Shown in pieces: positions 19,823 to 29,894 of a stretch of 34,230 bases of DNA. How positions within the stretch are numbered: the first letter of the stretch is position 1; each line of letters opens with the position of its first letter. The translations under genes and the position numbers were made by a program. The stretch is from Cochliopodium minus (taxonomy: Eukaryota; Discosea; Himatismenida; Cochliopodiidae), in the NCBI GenBank assembly GCA_024220525.1, contig JAMYWO010000122.1, positions 92,302 through 126,531 on the forward strand. Reading direction: 5' to 3'. The notes beneath the pieces were generated by a model, which did not search any database, was not told the DNA's origin, and saw only the letters and a list, made by a program, of their open reading frames with translations.

Positions 19823-22312
19823 AATTTAAATAACAATAATAATAAAGATAAAAATAAAAATAGTAATGAGAGAAATGAAAATAATAACAGCTACATCAGT
19901 AATAATGACATTAAAATAGACAATAATCATATTACCAAAAAAGTTGTGAAACAGAGAGTGGTGGTAAAAACAAAATTTTTTTATCAATAATCATAAAACA
20001 GTTAAAATAAATAAAAATAATAATAATTAAATGTTATAACAAACTCTACAATAATAATTTGAATTTTTGAAGATAATTTATTATTAAAATAGTTAGTGAA
20101 AAAAACAAAAAAAATGGAAGAAAAAAGAGAAGAAATGGCACCCTTTTTTAATGAAACCAAAAATTATAAAATCATTTTAAAAACAAAAGGTAGATTCATT
20201 TCTACCAATTTAAACTTTAAAAACTAAAAAATAATTATTCTGAATATCAAAAGAATTATCAGATGAAATGTCAAAGTTAAGCAGAATTAGCGACTTAGAG
20301 AAAATTAAAAAATTAATAAAAGAAAGCTATGTGAATTTGAAAAATAAATTTGGAGAAACACCCCTGCATGAATCTTTTAAAAATAAACTAATAGATTCTT
20401 CCATCATTAAACTTTTTTTAAAAAACAAAGCAGACCCTAATCTTCAAACTTCTTCTGGCGAATCTCCTCTTCATTATGCTTCTAAATCTAAATTTCTCCT
20501 CTCTGAAACTTTATTTCAACTTTTAAAATACCATGGTAATTTCATTTTAGAAACATATTTCAAAAAATAATTAAAATAATTAAAAATAATTAAAATTTCA
20601 AAAAATAATTAAAATTATTTATAATTTTACAAAATAATTAATATTTCAAAAAATAAGTAATATTTCAAAAAATAATTAAAATAGTTAATAATTTAATCAT
20701 AAGTTCAAAAAATTATCAAAATTTTTATAAAAAAGGAGATGTGAACGTGATTGACAAAAATGGAGAAACACCATTTCATTATGTATGTAATAATCAACTT
20801 CATACAAGTACAGATATTCACTATTTTCTCACCTTTGATGGAAACCCCAACATACAAGAGTCCCGATTTAAAAAAACTCCCCTCCATCTGCTTTGTGAGA
20901 AAAAAATCAACTCTCCTCAAAACCCTTCTATTTTATCCTCAAATAACACAAATAATAACATAAATAATAACACGAATATTGATACAAATAATAACACAAA
21001 AGACATATCAAATGAAAAGAGGGTTCTTAATGATGTGAACAAACAAATTTTGCTTTTAATCAAAAATAAAACAAATCTTAATCTACAAGATAAATCTTTA
21101 AAAACTCCTCTTCTCCTTTACTCGCAAAACCCAATTTCTGAATTATCTGTTTTAAAAGTAAAAAGAAAAATATTTTAAATTAATTTTAAAAATATTCATA
21201 AAATTAAAAAGGAATTCATTGAAAACAAAGCAGAACCAAATATTGCAGACATAAATTCGAGCACATCTCTCACCATTTATTGCAAATTACAAACAATTGG
21301 AAAAAATGAAATAGAAATAATCAGCTATTTACTTTCTTCAAACTCTAATCCTAACATTCCTGATTCTTCTTCAAAAACTCCCTTCCATCATTACTGTTCC
21401 AACAAAAGCATTCAACTTTCTCTCTTAAAAAATTTTTTTTTTAATAACGCTTCACCCAACTTTAAGGACAATATCGGGTAAAATACAATTTGAAATTTGT
21501 TTACTTTATTTATTTTTACTTAAAAAGAGAAACTCCTTTTCACTGTGCTTTAAAAAATGAAAAAATTAATTTTGAAATTGTTAATTCATTCATCGAAAAT
21601 ATGTCTGATATAAACTCTAGTAACATCAAAAATTATACTCCTATCCACTTTATTTGTCAAAATGACAAATCTTCTCCCCAAATAATTGTAAAATTTTTTT
21701 TTTATTTTATCTATTACAACATTTAGTTTTTATATGCTTTACAGGAAGCTCTTCTTTCTGCAAAAGCAGATCCTAATATGAAAACAGATCAAGGCATGAC
21801 CCCTTTGCACTTTTCATCAAACAAAATAAAAATAAATTACGATATACTTTGTTCTCTTCTCTCACACAAGGCAAATCCAAACATTGAAAATGTATCCCGC
21901 GATCTTCCTCTACACTTGTGTTGCACAAATACCTTTCTTTCTTTTTGGATAAATACTGATTACCCTGACAAAATATTTTTTCTTTTTCTCCTTTTTGGAT
22001 CCAATTTCACCAAAAAAGATAAATATGTAAAAATATTTATATTAAAATAATTTTTTTTTTTTATCATATAATATTCAGGGAAAAAAACCAATCGAATTGC
22101 TCAAAGAATTTGATAAATCTTCCTTGATAGAAGTAATTATGGGAATGGAAAGGAAATTTAGAGTGTGGACAATGAAGTGCCACAAATACTATCCTCCAAA
22201 GTTTAAGAAAATAATTGAATCTCTTTTTTATTCAGTTTTTCTTCTTTTTAAAATCAAAATTCCCTCTCCTATTCTCAGCAAACTGGTTCACATGATTTTG
22301 TTCACAAATTAA
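18886..22312 (+). CDS. LIM-ankyrin repeat protein, 12 exons
   Basis: Exons: 18886-18947, 18998-19210, 19267-19332, 19407-19593, 19643-19963, 20093-20189, 20263-20535, 20736-21157, 21212-21477, 21528-21687, 21745-22026 and 22079-22312. All phases agree (860 aa). Residues 3-40 form a degenerate first LIM domain (CKKC...FWKCFNC, with the usual His replaced). Residues ~55-105 form a canonical LIM domain (CPRC...[10 protein letters not shown]...YCLKC). A long Asn-rich linker with Lys/Val-rich ends follows. Ankyrin repeats run from about residue 330 ([60 protein letters not shown]). The last ~78 residues form a box with [18 protein letters not shown] and a later Pro-Ser-Pro. LIM and ankyrin modules bind proteins, so a scaffold is likely. 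Alternative: a LIM gene ending at 19990 and a separate ankyrin gene starting at 20114; phase continuity across two introns favours one gene. Confidence 0.75.
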
Positions 22313-22519
22313 TAAAAACTTTTAATGAATAAATTTAATTAGATATGTGAATTTAAATGATATTATTTTTCAAGAAAGAGGGAGTGGATTTTCATTTATA
22401 AAGAAATCAATAGTAATTTTCTCCAAAAGTTAAATCCATCTTATACTTTTTTATTTAGGTAAAAATTGTGAATATAAATAAATAAAAAAAAGTTGACTTA
22501 CAACATTCTTCTAAATTAA

Positions 22520-23392
22520 ATGTTCCATAAAATACATTTTCCAATACATGAGGAGTGCAAAAGTGAAAATATATCCTTGGAAAGAATCGAATCTCTATTA
22601 TATGAAAAAAACAATATATCTGCGTTGAATTTGACAGATTTATCAAATATTAATCTTCCATTACACTATGCTTGTTCTAATTCAAAGGTAACATTGGAGA
22701 TATTGAAGTATTTGATAGAAAACAAAAGCAATATAAAAGCTAAGAATGTGGAGAATCTAACAACCCTACATTATGCATGCTTGAATGAGAATATAACGGT
22801 AGATATGATAGGATATCTTCTCAATAAAAAAAGCAACATAAATGCACCAACGAAAAGGTCGGAGATACCCCTTCATTATATGTGCAATAATATCAATATC
22901 AATATGGAATCTTTGCATTATTTGATCGAGATGAAATCTAATATGACTTCCAGATCCAAATTACCTCCAATGATACATTTATTTCGAAGAAATTTTCTTT
23001 CATTGGACACTTTGAGAAACTTATTTGTTGTATTTGTTAGTTATGGATTCGATTTTAGACATATGGAGAATCTATTCGATACCTTCTCTAAAGATTTCGA
23101 TAAAAATTCTTTTTATAATGTCTTGGATAGTTTTGAGAAAGGGATGTTATGGAACAAAGATTGTCATAAATATTTAAGTGTTGGAATTAGGTCCAAAATC
23201 TCCTGTTTATGTCTTTGTCTAAAGATATTTTCGAGCGATCTAAAGCAAATCTTTCCCACTCCATTAAAGCTGGAATTAATTAGGGATGTAGTCGATCATC
23301 ATTTGAAAAATTTGATATTTGAACATGAGAAAGGAGAAAAAAGAAAATTGAATGAAAATTCAAAAGATATCTCCAACAAAAAGAAAAAATAA
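22520..23392 (+). CDS. Ankyrin-repeat protein, tandem relative of the upstream gene
   Basis: A single frame of 290 aa starts at ATG (MFHKIHFPIHEE). Residues ~20-155 hold about four ankyrin repeats (INLPLHYACSNSKVTLEILK, LTTLHYACLNENITVDMIG, SEIPLHYMCNN and a decayed MIHLFRRNFLSLDTLR). The C-terminal ~110 residues repeat the layout of the upstream gene's tail: an FDK motif, LWNKDCHKYL, a hydrophobic CLCLCLKIF stretch, and a PTPLKLELI end. A Lys-rich tail closes it. The gene starts 207 bp after the upstream stop on the same strand and has no intron, whereas the upstream gene has eleven. This fits tandem duplication with intron loss or divergence. A short upstream exon cannot be excluded. Confidence 0.85.
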   Translation: MFHKIHFPIHEECKSENISLERIESLLYEKNNISALNLTDLSNINLPLHYACSNSKVTLEILKYLIENKSNIKAKNVENLTTLHYACLNENITVDMIGYLLNKKSNINAPTKRSEIPLHYMCNNININMESLHYLIEMKSNMTSRSKLPPMIHLFRRNFLSLDTLRNLFVVFVSYGFDFRHMENLFDTFSKDFDKNSFYNVLDSFEKGMLWNKDCHKYLSVGIRSKISCLCLCLKIFSSDLKQIFPTPLKLELIRDVVDHHLKNLIFEHEKGEKRKLNENSKDISNKKKK

Positions 23393-23636
23393 TTCATTTT
23401 ATACAGGGATATTCATATTATGGAAAGTAAATGGTTGTATGCCAAACATTTATTATGGAAAGGAAAAATTTGGTTCTCTTTAATTTTTCTTTTTATTTGA
23501 ATCCTTTTTCACTCAAAAAATATAAAATTATAAAAAAAAAATTTTGAAGAACTATTCGCTCACAAACCTTCAATAATATATCTAAATTTGGCTTTCTAAA
23601 TAGTCGAAATAAACAAAATAAATAAATATATAACAG

Positions 23637-25856
23637 ATGAAGGATCCATTTGTGTTAATTGGAGGGTAAAAAAAAAATATATGTTATTATATCATATTGG
23701 AATAGAAATGAAGTAATCAATTTGGAAATATAATCACCCATTTGGAAATATTTTTAATTTAATATTTCTTAATTGAACAAAAACAAAACAACAAAATTTT
23801 TTCCTTCATTCTTAAAATAAATTATTATAGTAAAGTAGAGGATTCTATGAAGGTTGTTGAGAATCATTACGATCAATGGTTCAAAATCTACAATGATATG
23901 AATCCCAAGAAAAATCTCCAAGACTTTGAATATCGAACAAACGAATTGAAATTATTGATCGAAGAAGTGCAAGATGATATCGACGAATTATATGAGACTA
24001 TTGAACCTGTTGAAGCTAATCCAAAACAATGGAATCTTACACACGAGGATGTAAAGAATAGGTAAAGGAAACATTCACCTAATTTATCATCTCAAAAAAA
24101 AAAGCTTAATTGATCTATTATCTATAATACTCTTATTTATTAATTATATCGTTGTAAATATCCAAAGAAAAAAGAGAATAATATTAATATTTAATCTATT
24201 TCATAATGAAATTTTTTGTGAGAACTGAGCCATATAATAATGTGGATAAATTTAACATGATACTATAATAAATGATCCAAATTAATCATAATGATCATAA
24301 TATCATTTTATATATGTTAAATTATCCATCATTTCTAAGCAACAAATTTGTTAAATAAAATGGGAAATATTATTTATATAAGTATCTAATTTGAAGTTAA
24401 AATGCAACTTTATCATCTTCATATAATCAATTTTTTAGTTTCAGATATATTCATATTCACTGGAGTATTTGAATTCATTATGAATTATTAATTTTTGATA
24501 ATCAATTAAATTTTTTTTCTCAAATTTTCTTTCATTTTTTTTATTCAAAGAAAAAACTTCCTCTATGCAGTTCAAAACAGATTGAAAAAAATCACCAACG
24601 ATCTCAACAGCAATCAAGTAAAAAAAAAAGGACCTGATTCATTTTTAATCATTTTGTTTATATTAATTTTTAAATGATTTTTTTTTTGATTTTAATTACT
24701 GGTTTAATCTATTATATTAATTATTTTATTTTTTATTTTATAATTTTTTTCATTATTTATTGTTTTTTAATTTTATGTTTTTTTTTTTAATTTTAATTTT
24801 TATTATTTTTTTAAATTTTAAAAATTTACATTTTTTTTTAAATTTTTAAATTTTTAAATTTTTAAATTTTTTAATTTTTTAATTTTTTAATTTTTAAATT
24901 TTTTATTAATTTCAAAAATTTTAATTTATTTTTTATTTTTTATTTTTTTTTTTTGATTTTAATTTTTTATTTTTATTTAATGTTACATTTTTTTAATTTA
25001 TTTTATTTCAATTTTTTTATTTTTTAATGTTGGTACTCTATAGACAAAAGGGAGGATCGAAAAAGACAAAAAAGAGTTGTTGATGAAGAACAAGAACCCC
25101 GTCAACGAAAAACACCAACAATGGAAGGAGGCGATCGAAGGAGACAATCAACAGTACATCCAGGTCCAACAGCAAAGGCAGCGTGAGATCATGGATAATC
25201 AGGACAAGAACCTTGAGTTGTTGGGCCAGGGTGTCACTCGTGTTGGTGAGATGGCCATCACCATTAACGAAGAAATCAAGGATCAGGACAAGTTAATTGG
25301 AGAGGTTCAAAATTTTATTTTTATTTATTTATTTTTATTTATTTAATATTATTTTATTTTTATTTTATTTATTTAATATTATTTTTATTTTTATTTTATT
25401 TATCAAATTTATCAAATTTATTTATTTTATTTATTTTATTTATTTTATTTATTTTATTTATTTTATTTATTTTATTTATTTTATTTATTTTATTTATTTT
25501 ATTTATTTTATTTATCAAATTTATCAAATTTATCAAATTTATCAAATTTATTTTTTGATTTATCTTTTATTTATTTTTATTTTATTTATTTCTATTTTTA
25601 TTTGTTATATTCAACTATTATTTTTTCTTTTAAAAGGTATCATTTTTATTAAAAAAATTTTTAAATTTTTAAATTCATTTTTATATTTTTTCTTCAGGTT
25701 GAAGAAGATATGGATAAGACCATGGTAAATATGCAAAAGGCAATCAGAAAGTTGGACAAGCTTATCGAGAAGGCTGGAGATGGAGGAGTCATTTGCATCA
25801 TAGTTGTTCTTGTTCTCATTTTAGTCGGTCTTGTTGTTCTCATTTTTACAATTTAA
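23637..25856 (+). CDS. stx6: Syntaxin-6-like Qc-SNARE
   Basis: Exons 23637-23665, 23831-24061, 24551-24617, 25044-25304 and 25698-25856 join in phase (248 aa). The N-terminal domain matches the syntaxin-6 family: MKDPFVLIGGKVEDSM, then FEYRTNELKLLIEEVQDDID and IEPVEANPKQWNLT, which parallels the conserved EANPRKFNL stretch. The SNARE motif spans about residues 154-222, with a central Gln at residue 190 (EEIKDQDKLIGE) as the zero-layer residue. A tail-anchor segment (CIIVVLVLILVGLVVLIF) ends the protein three residues later. Syntaxin 6/Tlg1 proteins act in fusion between endosomes and the trans-Golgi. All key parts are present. The intron between exons 4 and 5 is a long T-rich simple repeat. 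Confidence 0.92.
24243..24328. other. Intronic inverted repeat
   Basis: TGGATAAATTTAACAT (24243-24258) and ATGTTAAATTATCCA (24314-24328) are complementary apart from one unpaired base. They could form a stem around a 55-nt loop inside the 489-nt second intron of the syntaxin gene. Confidence 0.5.
25310..25610 (+). repeat. Compound intronic repeat: TTTATTTA-type and ATCAAATTT units
   Basis: This fills the last intron of the syntaxin gene. It begins with TTTATTTA variants, has two ATCAAATTT copies near 25402-25420, a long TTTATTTA-type array, then four more nonamers near 25514-25550. The same two-unit composition occurs at 14105-14230 (reverse strand) and 32330-32415. The open frame across it is a Phe/Tyr/Ile artefact. 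Confidence 0.85.
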
Positions 25857-26190
25857 AAAAAAATTCAATTCAAAGGGAAATAAAAAAAAAAAAAAAAGTA
25901 TTATAGCTTCATTTATAAAAAAATTTGAAAAGTTATTTTTTATTGTTCAAAAAAATTTTTATTGGAATTGATGATATTTGATGAACTTTAGGAGAAATTA
26001 GAAATTATTTGAAATTTTAATTTATTTTAATATATGATTTTCTTGATCAATTCAAAAAGAATTAAACAGTACTTTAAAAAAAAAAAAAAAAAAACAATAT
26101 CTAATTCAAATCTCATCTAATATTTGAATTCAAAAAAATTAATTAAACTAAAAAAAAAAATAATTAAATATTCCAAACATAAATTTAAAT
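25857..26190. other. Intergenic, AT-rich with homopolymer runs
   Basis: A 334-bp region between the syntaxin stop and the next ATG on the same strand. It has A runs of about 15 and 18 and no gene or named motif. It presumably holds a 3' UTR and a promoter. Confidence 0.6.
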
Positions 26191-27297
26191 ATGGCCAGTT
26201 ATAATTTGGAAGGAGTGATCTTATTGGAGATAAAAAAATTACTTGATATCGTTGAAAAACATAAAGATAAACATTTATTGGAGCATCCTGATAATTTATT
26301 GAAAATTCAAAAAGCAATCAATGACCTTGAAGTTGAACTCTCAAATGGGATTTTAGCAATTGACATCAATCATGATTTAAATAGACTCATGATCCCAAAT
26401 ATACTTCCAAATCAACACCATAATCTTTTTGAGAGTAATGTCCACTATGAAACTAATGATGTATCTAATCAAAGTTTTGAAACTACATACTATCCGTCTG
26501 ATGGGAATACAAATTTTGAGGATGAATTTGTATTTAATCTTGAAAGAAACCACTCTAATACTGGCTCAAATTTCAGCACAATAGAATGGAACAGACTTGT
26601 TAGAAATACAGAAACAAAATCCTCTGAAGCAATATATTTCGAAAAAGATGAAAAAGTCATGAATGAAATCAAACGATTAATGAATAACGAAAAAAAACTA
26701 AAAGAAAAACATGGATTCGTAATGGGAGATAAAGACAAGAGCACAATTGTACCCATATTTCAAAAAAATATTGGAAAAGAAGAACATTCCAAATTGGTGG
26801 GAACTAGGAAAAATTCCAATTTCATTGGTACCATTGCTTCAATACAATTAGGATTCCATTATAGCAAGCTAAAAAAAAAATATTACAATCCAAACAAAAA
26901 GATGATAAGGGAAGGTGATGATCAAGTTGAAACCATCAAAAAAATCTTTCCACAGTTTATCAAATATATTATCTTTAAGTTAGGAGAGGTTTCTGAATCA
27001 ACAGTTCAACAAGATATCAAATTGTATTGTTGTTTTGTTCGCATTCCGATTTTAATTTATAATTTTAAAGTAGGAAATTTCACCTATAAACAATTTGTGC
27101 AAAAACATTCTGAACAGTACATTAAATTGGGAGATTACAAGGGACCTTTGATTGAAAATTTGGAAAAGCTTTATTATGAAAAGATCTCAGAAGAATTCAG
27201 AATACATCTTCCTCCTAGACTTACAGACATGCAAGATATGTACAAAGATCAAAGAAGAAATAATTCTAAAAGAAAAAGAAATGATACAAACAAATAA
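26191..27297 (+). CDS. Orphan protein, intronless, 368 aa
   Basis: I do not recognise this protein. A single frame starts at ATG (MASYNLEGVILLEI). Residues 1-55 look helical (LEIKKLLDIVEKHKD, KIQKAINDLEVEL). An Asn/Ser/Thr-rich disordered stretch runs to about residue 150, then a charged helix (MNEIKRLMNNEKKLKEKHG). Residues ~190-345 look folded (TIVPIFQKNIG, FIGTIASIQLGFHYSKLKKK, IFPQFIKYIIFKLGEVSEST, VRIPILIYNFKVGNFTYKQF). The C terminus is basic (RNNSKRKRND), a possible nuclear signal. There is no signal peptide or membrane segment. The stop codon is followed at once by a hairpin-forming element. Confidence 0.75.
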   Translation: MASYNLEGVILLEIKKLLDIVEKHKDKHLLEHPDNLLKIQKAINDLEVELSNGILAIDINHDLNRLMIPNILPNQHHNLFESNVHYETNDVSNQSFETTYYPSDGNTNFEDEFVFNLERNHSNTGSNFSTIEWNRLVRNTETKSSEAIYFEKDEKVMNEIKRLMNNEKKLKEKHGFVMGDKDKSTIVPIFQKNIGKEEHSKLVGTRKNSNFIGTIASIQLGFHYSKLKKKYYNPNKKMIREGDDQVETIKKIFPQFIKYIIFKLGEVSESTVQQDIKLYCCFVRIPILIYNFKVGNFTYKQFVQKHSEQYIKLGDYKGPLIENLEKLYYEKISEEFRIHLPPRLTDMQDMYKDQRRNNSKRKRNDTNK

Positions 27298-27357
27298 TTT
27301 GATATTTTGTAGACCCAACTCGTTGGACCCAACTGGTTTGGCCTAAAAATATCAATT
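27296..27357. other. Hairpin-forming element just after a stop codon
   Basis: AATTTGATATTTT (27296-27308) and AAAAATATCAATT (27345-27357) are inverted repeats with one bulged base. Between them lies a GC-rich core with the direct repeat GACCCAACT (27312-27320 and 27326-27334) and the short palindrome CCAAC-TC-GTTGG. It overlaps the end of the orphan gene, so it would sit in its 3' UTR. It could be an RNA 3' structure or the remnant of a small inverted-repeat element. Confidence 0.5.
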
Positions 27358-27503
27358 ATAAAAGAAAAAAGAAAATAATTATTAAATTTTCAACTTACAA
27401 ATCAGAAAGCAAACATATTAAAATATGATATGAAAATAAAATCCTATTTAATTTTTTCGATTCTTAAAAACTTTTTTTTAAAAAAAAAATTGATTTAAAA
27501 ACA

Positions 27504-28743
27504 ATGAAAATAATCATTAATATTTTTTTATTTTTTATCTTTGTGCACTCTATAAAATCTCAAGTAATTTTTCCAACTTCATTTAACATTTTTGTTTTTA
27601 AATATTGAATAGGCTCCTTTTGATTCAGTTTTGATTTGTGCGATGCCTTGCAGTGATGGAAGTACAGCAGTACAATGCTTTGATACTTTTGGCTGTGCAC
27701 AAAGTGGGGATTGCTCAAGTTGCATGCCGGACTCGTGTGTAAGATCACAACAAGTTGGAAGAGCCTATAATTTACTAGCAAATGAACAAGGATTTACAAC
27801 AATCAGTAGCTGTAACTATTACTTGTCTAATTTAAAGGAAGCTAGTAATGTCCCTGTAGTTTCTGGAGATGGACCAGTAACATTTAAAGCCAAAAAAGCT
27901 GATTCTTTGTTGAATTATCTAATTTTCAAAAATGAAGATTTCGAAAGATACACATCAGAGGAAAAGGATCTTTTAATGAATCTCATTTCTGGAAAGATAG
28001 GAAGAAAAAGATCTGAATATACAGCAAATGAAGAGGATGAAATTTTAAGGAGCATCCATGGGGTATACAACTATATAAAAAGAGAGACCTCAGAAAAAGG
28101 AATTTACACTAATTCTAAATGCGCTGGTTGTTCCATTTTGATACAAGGGATCATAAATAAGGGTTCCCAACTTGCTTGTGATGGAATCTCTTCCACTATA
28201 CAATCGGTTTTGTGCACAGGAACAGTTGTCTTCCAAAGTTTTTGTAATGCTATTTTAGACAGTAAATTTGTTGATGGACCAAAACAATTGCTGATTGATA
28301 TGTGCTCCAATGCTCTGTCAAGATATGCAGGAAAAACTCAAGTTGCTCAAAATGCAAACCAATTGTGTTCAGAATTAACTTGCACTTCACCTGGAACAAC
28401 AAATCCAACTACTCAATCACAAATCCAAGGGAAATGTATTTTGGGAAATAGTTCTTTGAGCTTTAATCAAAGATGTGACCAATTCTTAAACATTCTTGAT
28501 GCAGCCAATAGGGGATTATGTGTCACCAATAAAGTGATCAAAATAGTCAAAGTAGCCAAAGAAGGACCAGTTAGTATTGCGCTAGATTCTTTAGCAGCTC
28601 TTTCCGAAGGAAAATTACCTCCAGTTGCTGAAGACATTATCTCAGTGGCCAAGGGATGTAGTGAAAATAATGCTTCTCTGATTTCACTAAATTTAATTTC
28701 TTTCATTATTATTTGTTTCATCCATTTTTTCCTCACAAATTGA
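27504..28743 (+). CDS. Putative GPI-anchored Cys-rich surface protein
   Basis: Exons 27504-27563 and 27613-28743 join in phase (396 aa). The first exon is almost exactly a signal peptide (MKIIINIFLFFIFVHSIKSQ). The mature part begins APFDSVLICAMPC and is rich in Cys, with CAQSGDCSSCMPDSC near the N terminus, KCAGCS near the middle, and pairs in LACDG, LCTG, SFCN, MCSN, LCSELTC, GKC, RCD, LCV and GCS. The C terminus is a small polar stretch (CSENNAS) then a hydrophobic end (LISLNLISFIIICFIHFFL), which fits a GPI-attachment signal or a single membrane anchor. I do not recognise the family. The ~370-residue ectodomain looks largely helical (DSLLNYLIFKN, EEKDLLMNLISGKIG), reminiscent of saposin-like folds, but that is a guess. 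Confidence 0.8.
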
Positions 28744-28767
28744 ACAGAAAATTAAAGGAAATTTTTA

Positions 28768-28860
28768 AATGAAAATTTGATTTGAATCAATTTTTTATAT
28801 GAAGGTACGGATCATGTTATCATGTAAAATTGATCTCAATATGATAAACAAATTTTCATT
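28768..28860. other. Extended imperfect stem-loop
   Basis: AATGAAAATTTG (28768-28779) pairs perfectly with CAAATTTTCATT (28849-28860). Inside it, ATCAATTTT (28786-28794) pairs with AAAATTGAT (28826-28834). The centre contains CATG-TTAT-CATG. The 93-nt structure lies between the GPI-type gene and the EF-hand gene, just after the former's stop. It may be a 3' UTR hairpin or a miniature inverted-repeat remnant. Confidence 0.5.
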
Positions 28861-28977
28861 TTCTGAATTAAAAAAACTGTTATTTCACAGCTAAAAACAA
28901 TTTTATTCACCAACAAAAGTAACATACTTTCGAAAAGAGATTGATTTAAATTCATTTGTCTAAATAAATTGATAAAA

Positions 28978-29577
28978 ATGAAAAAAATTAAAAAAAAAAA
29001 AAAAATAATAATTTATACTTATGTATCAAAAGAAACAAATAACAGGTTCTGAAAAAATTTCCTCAGTATCTTGTCCAATACCATTGTCCCTGGATCTGGC
29101 TTTTTACTTAAAGTCATTTTAGATGATACGGTCACTCGAGTAAATAAAACTGTTGAATGTTTAATGCAATTTGATTCAGATGGAGATGGTCAAATTTCAA
29201 TAGAAGAGTTACAAAACGCATTATTAACTGTTGAGAGTGATAAAACCAAAAAAGATACCTATACTAGAGCTCTATTGGTTTATATGATTGCTGCTTTCAA
29301 ACAATGGGATTTAGATCCACAAACAACCAGGAAGAATATGAAGAAAACTGTCCCTTTTTTGGCCTCTGTTGATAAAAAAATTGAAAAATTGGAATTGACC
29401 ATATGCTCTTTTTATAGATCTTCAAAATCTAAGGAGCTTGTCAAAGCTTTGGAAGAACAAGTGACAGATAACATCAAAGATGAAGTTGTTGATCAAATAG
29501 TTGGTCCTATTCTTCAAGACATGCTTGGTGAAGTTGGAGGAAGTTTAGCCATTGAACTTATTGGTCTTATATTATAA
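28978..29577 (+). CDS. Single EF-hand protein; 5' end uncertain
   Basis: The certain part is the frame from about 29062 to the stop at 29577. It has a canonical EF-hand loop, DSDGDGQISIEE, with Asp at positions 1, 3 and 5, Gly at 6 and Glu at 12. A helical region follows (TRALLVYMIAAFKQW, VPFLASVDKKIEKLEL, KELVKALEEQV) and a hydrophobic Gly-rich end (PILQDMLGEVGGSLAIELIG). No in-frame ATG precedes the EF-hand without splicing. A model that works is ATG at 28978 (exon to 29045), a 21-nt intron 29046-29066, then exon 2 from 29067. However, that first exon is Lys-rich low complexity and the intron would be far shorter than any other here. An unseen upstream exon is the alternative. Likely a calcium-responsive protein; family not recognised. 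Confidence 0.6.
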
Positions 29578-29894
29578 TTGAAAAAAGCGAAATTGATAAT
29601 TAAAGAAAATTATAAAGCTTATTCAAAAAATTATTAATATTTAGTTTCCAAGAATTTTTTTTGAGGGGATTATTTTTATCTTTAATCATATTAGAATTCA
29701 TTTTTTCCTATTACCCTTGCAAGTACAAAAAATTATTAATTTCTCCTCTTTTCACCTTTAAATCCTTTATTTATCCTATAACAAAAAATACTTTGTTTTA
29801 TCAAAATTTTTTCAAATTTTTGATTTTAAAAAAAAAAATATTTTTTTGTTGATTTAAATTTTTCTGCAAATATATTTTTTCTGTTTTAATCAGT
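29578..29894. other. Convergent intergenic region
   Basis: A 317-bp T-rich region between the EF-hand stop (+) and the orphan terminal exon's stop (-). No gene or named motif is seen. Confidence 0.6.

Noticed and set aside
25297-25728. A long plus-strand open frame of Tyr/Phe/Ile within the syntaxin gene
   Set aside because: It is the translated TTTATTTA repeat of an intron whose splice sites are supported by SNARE-motif continuity.
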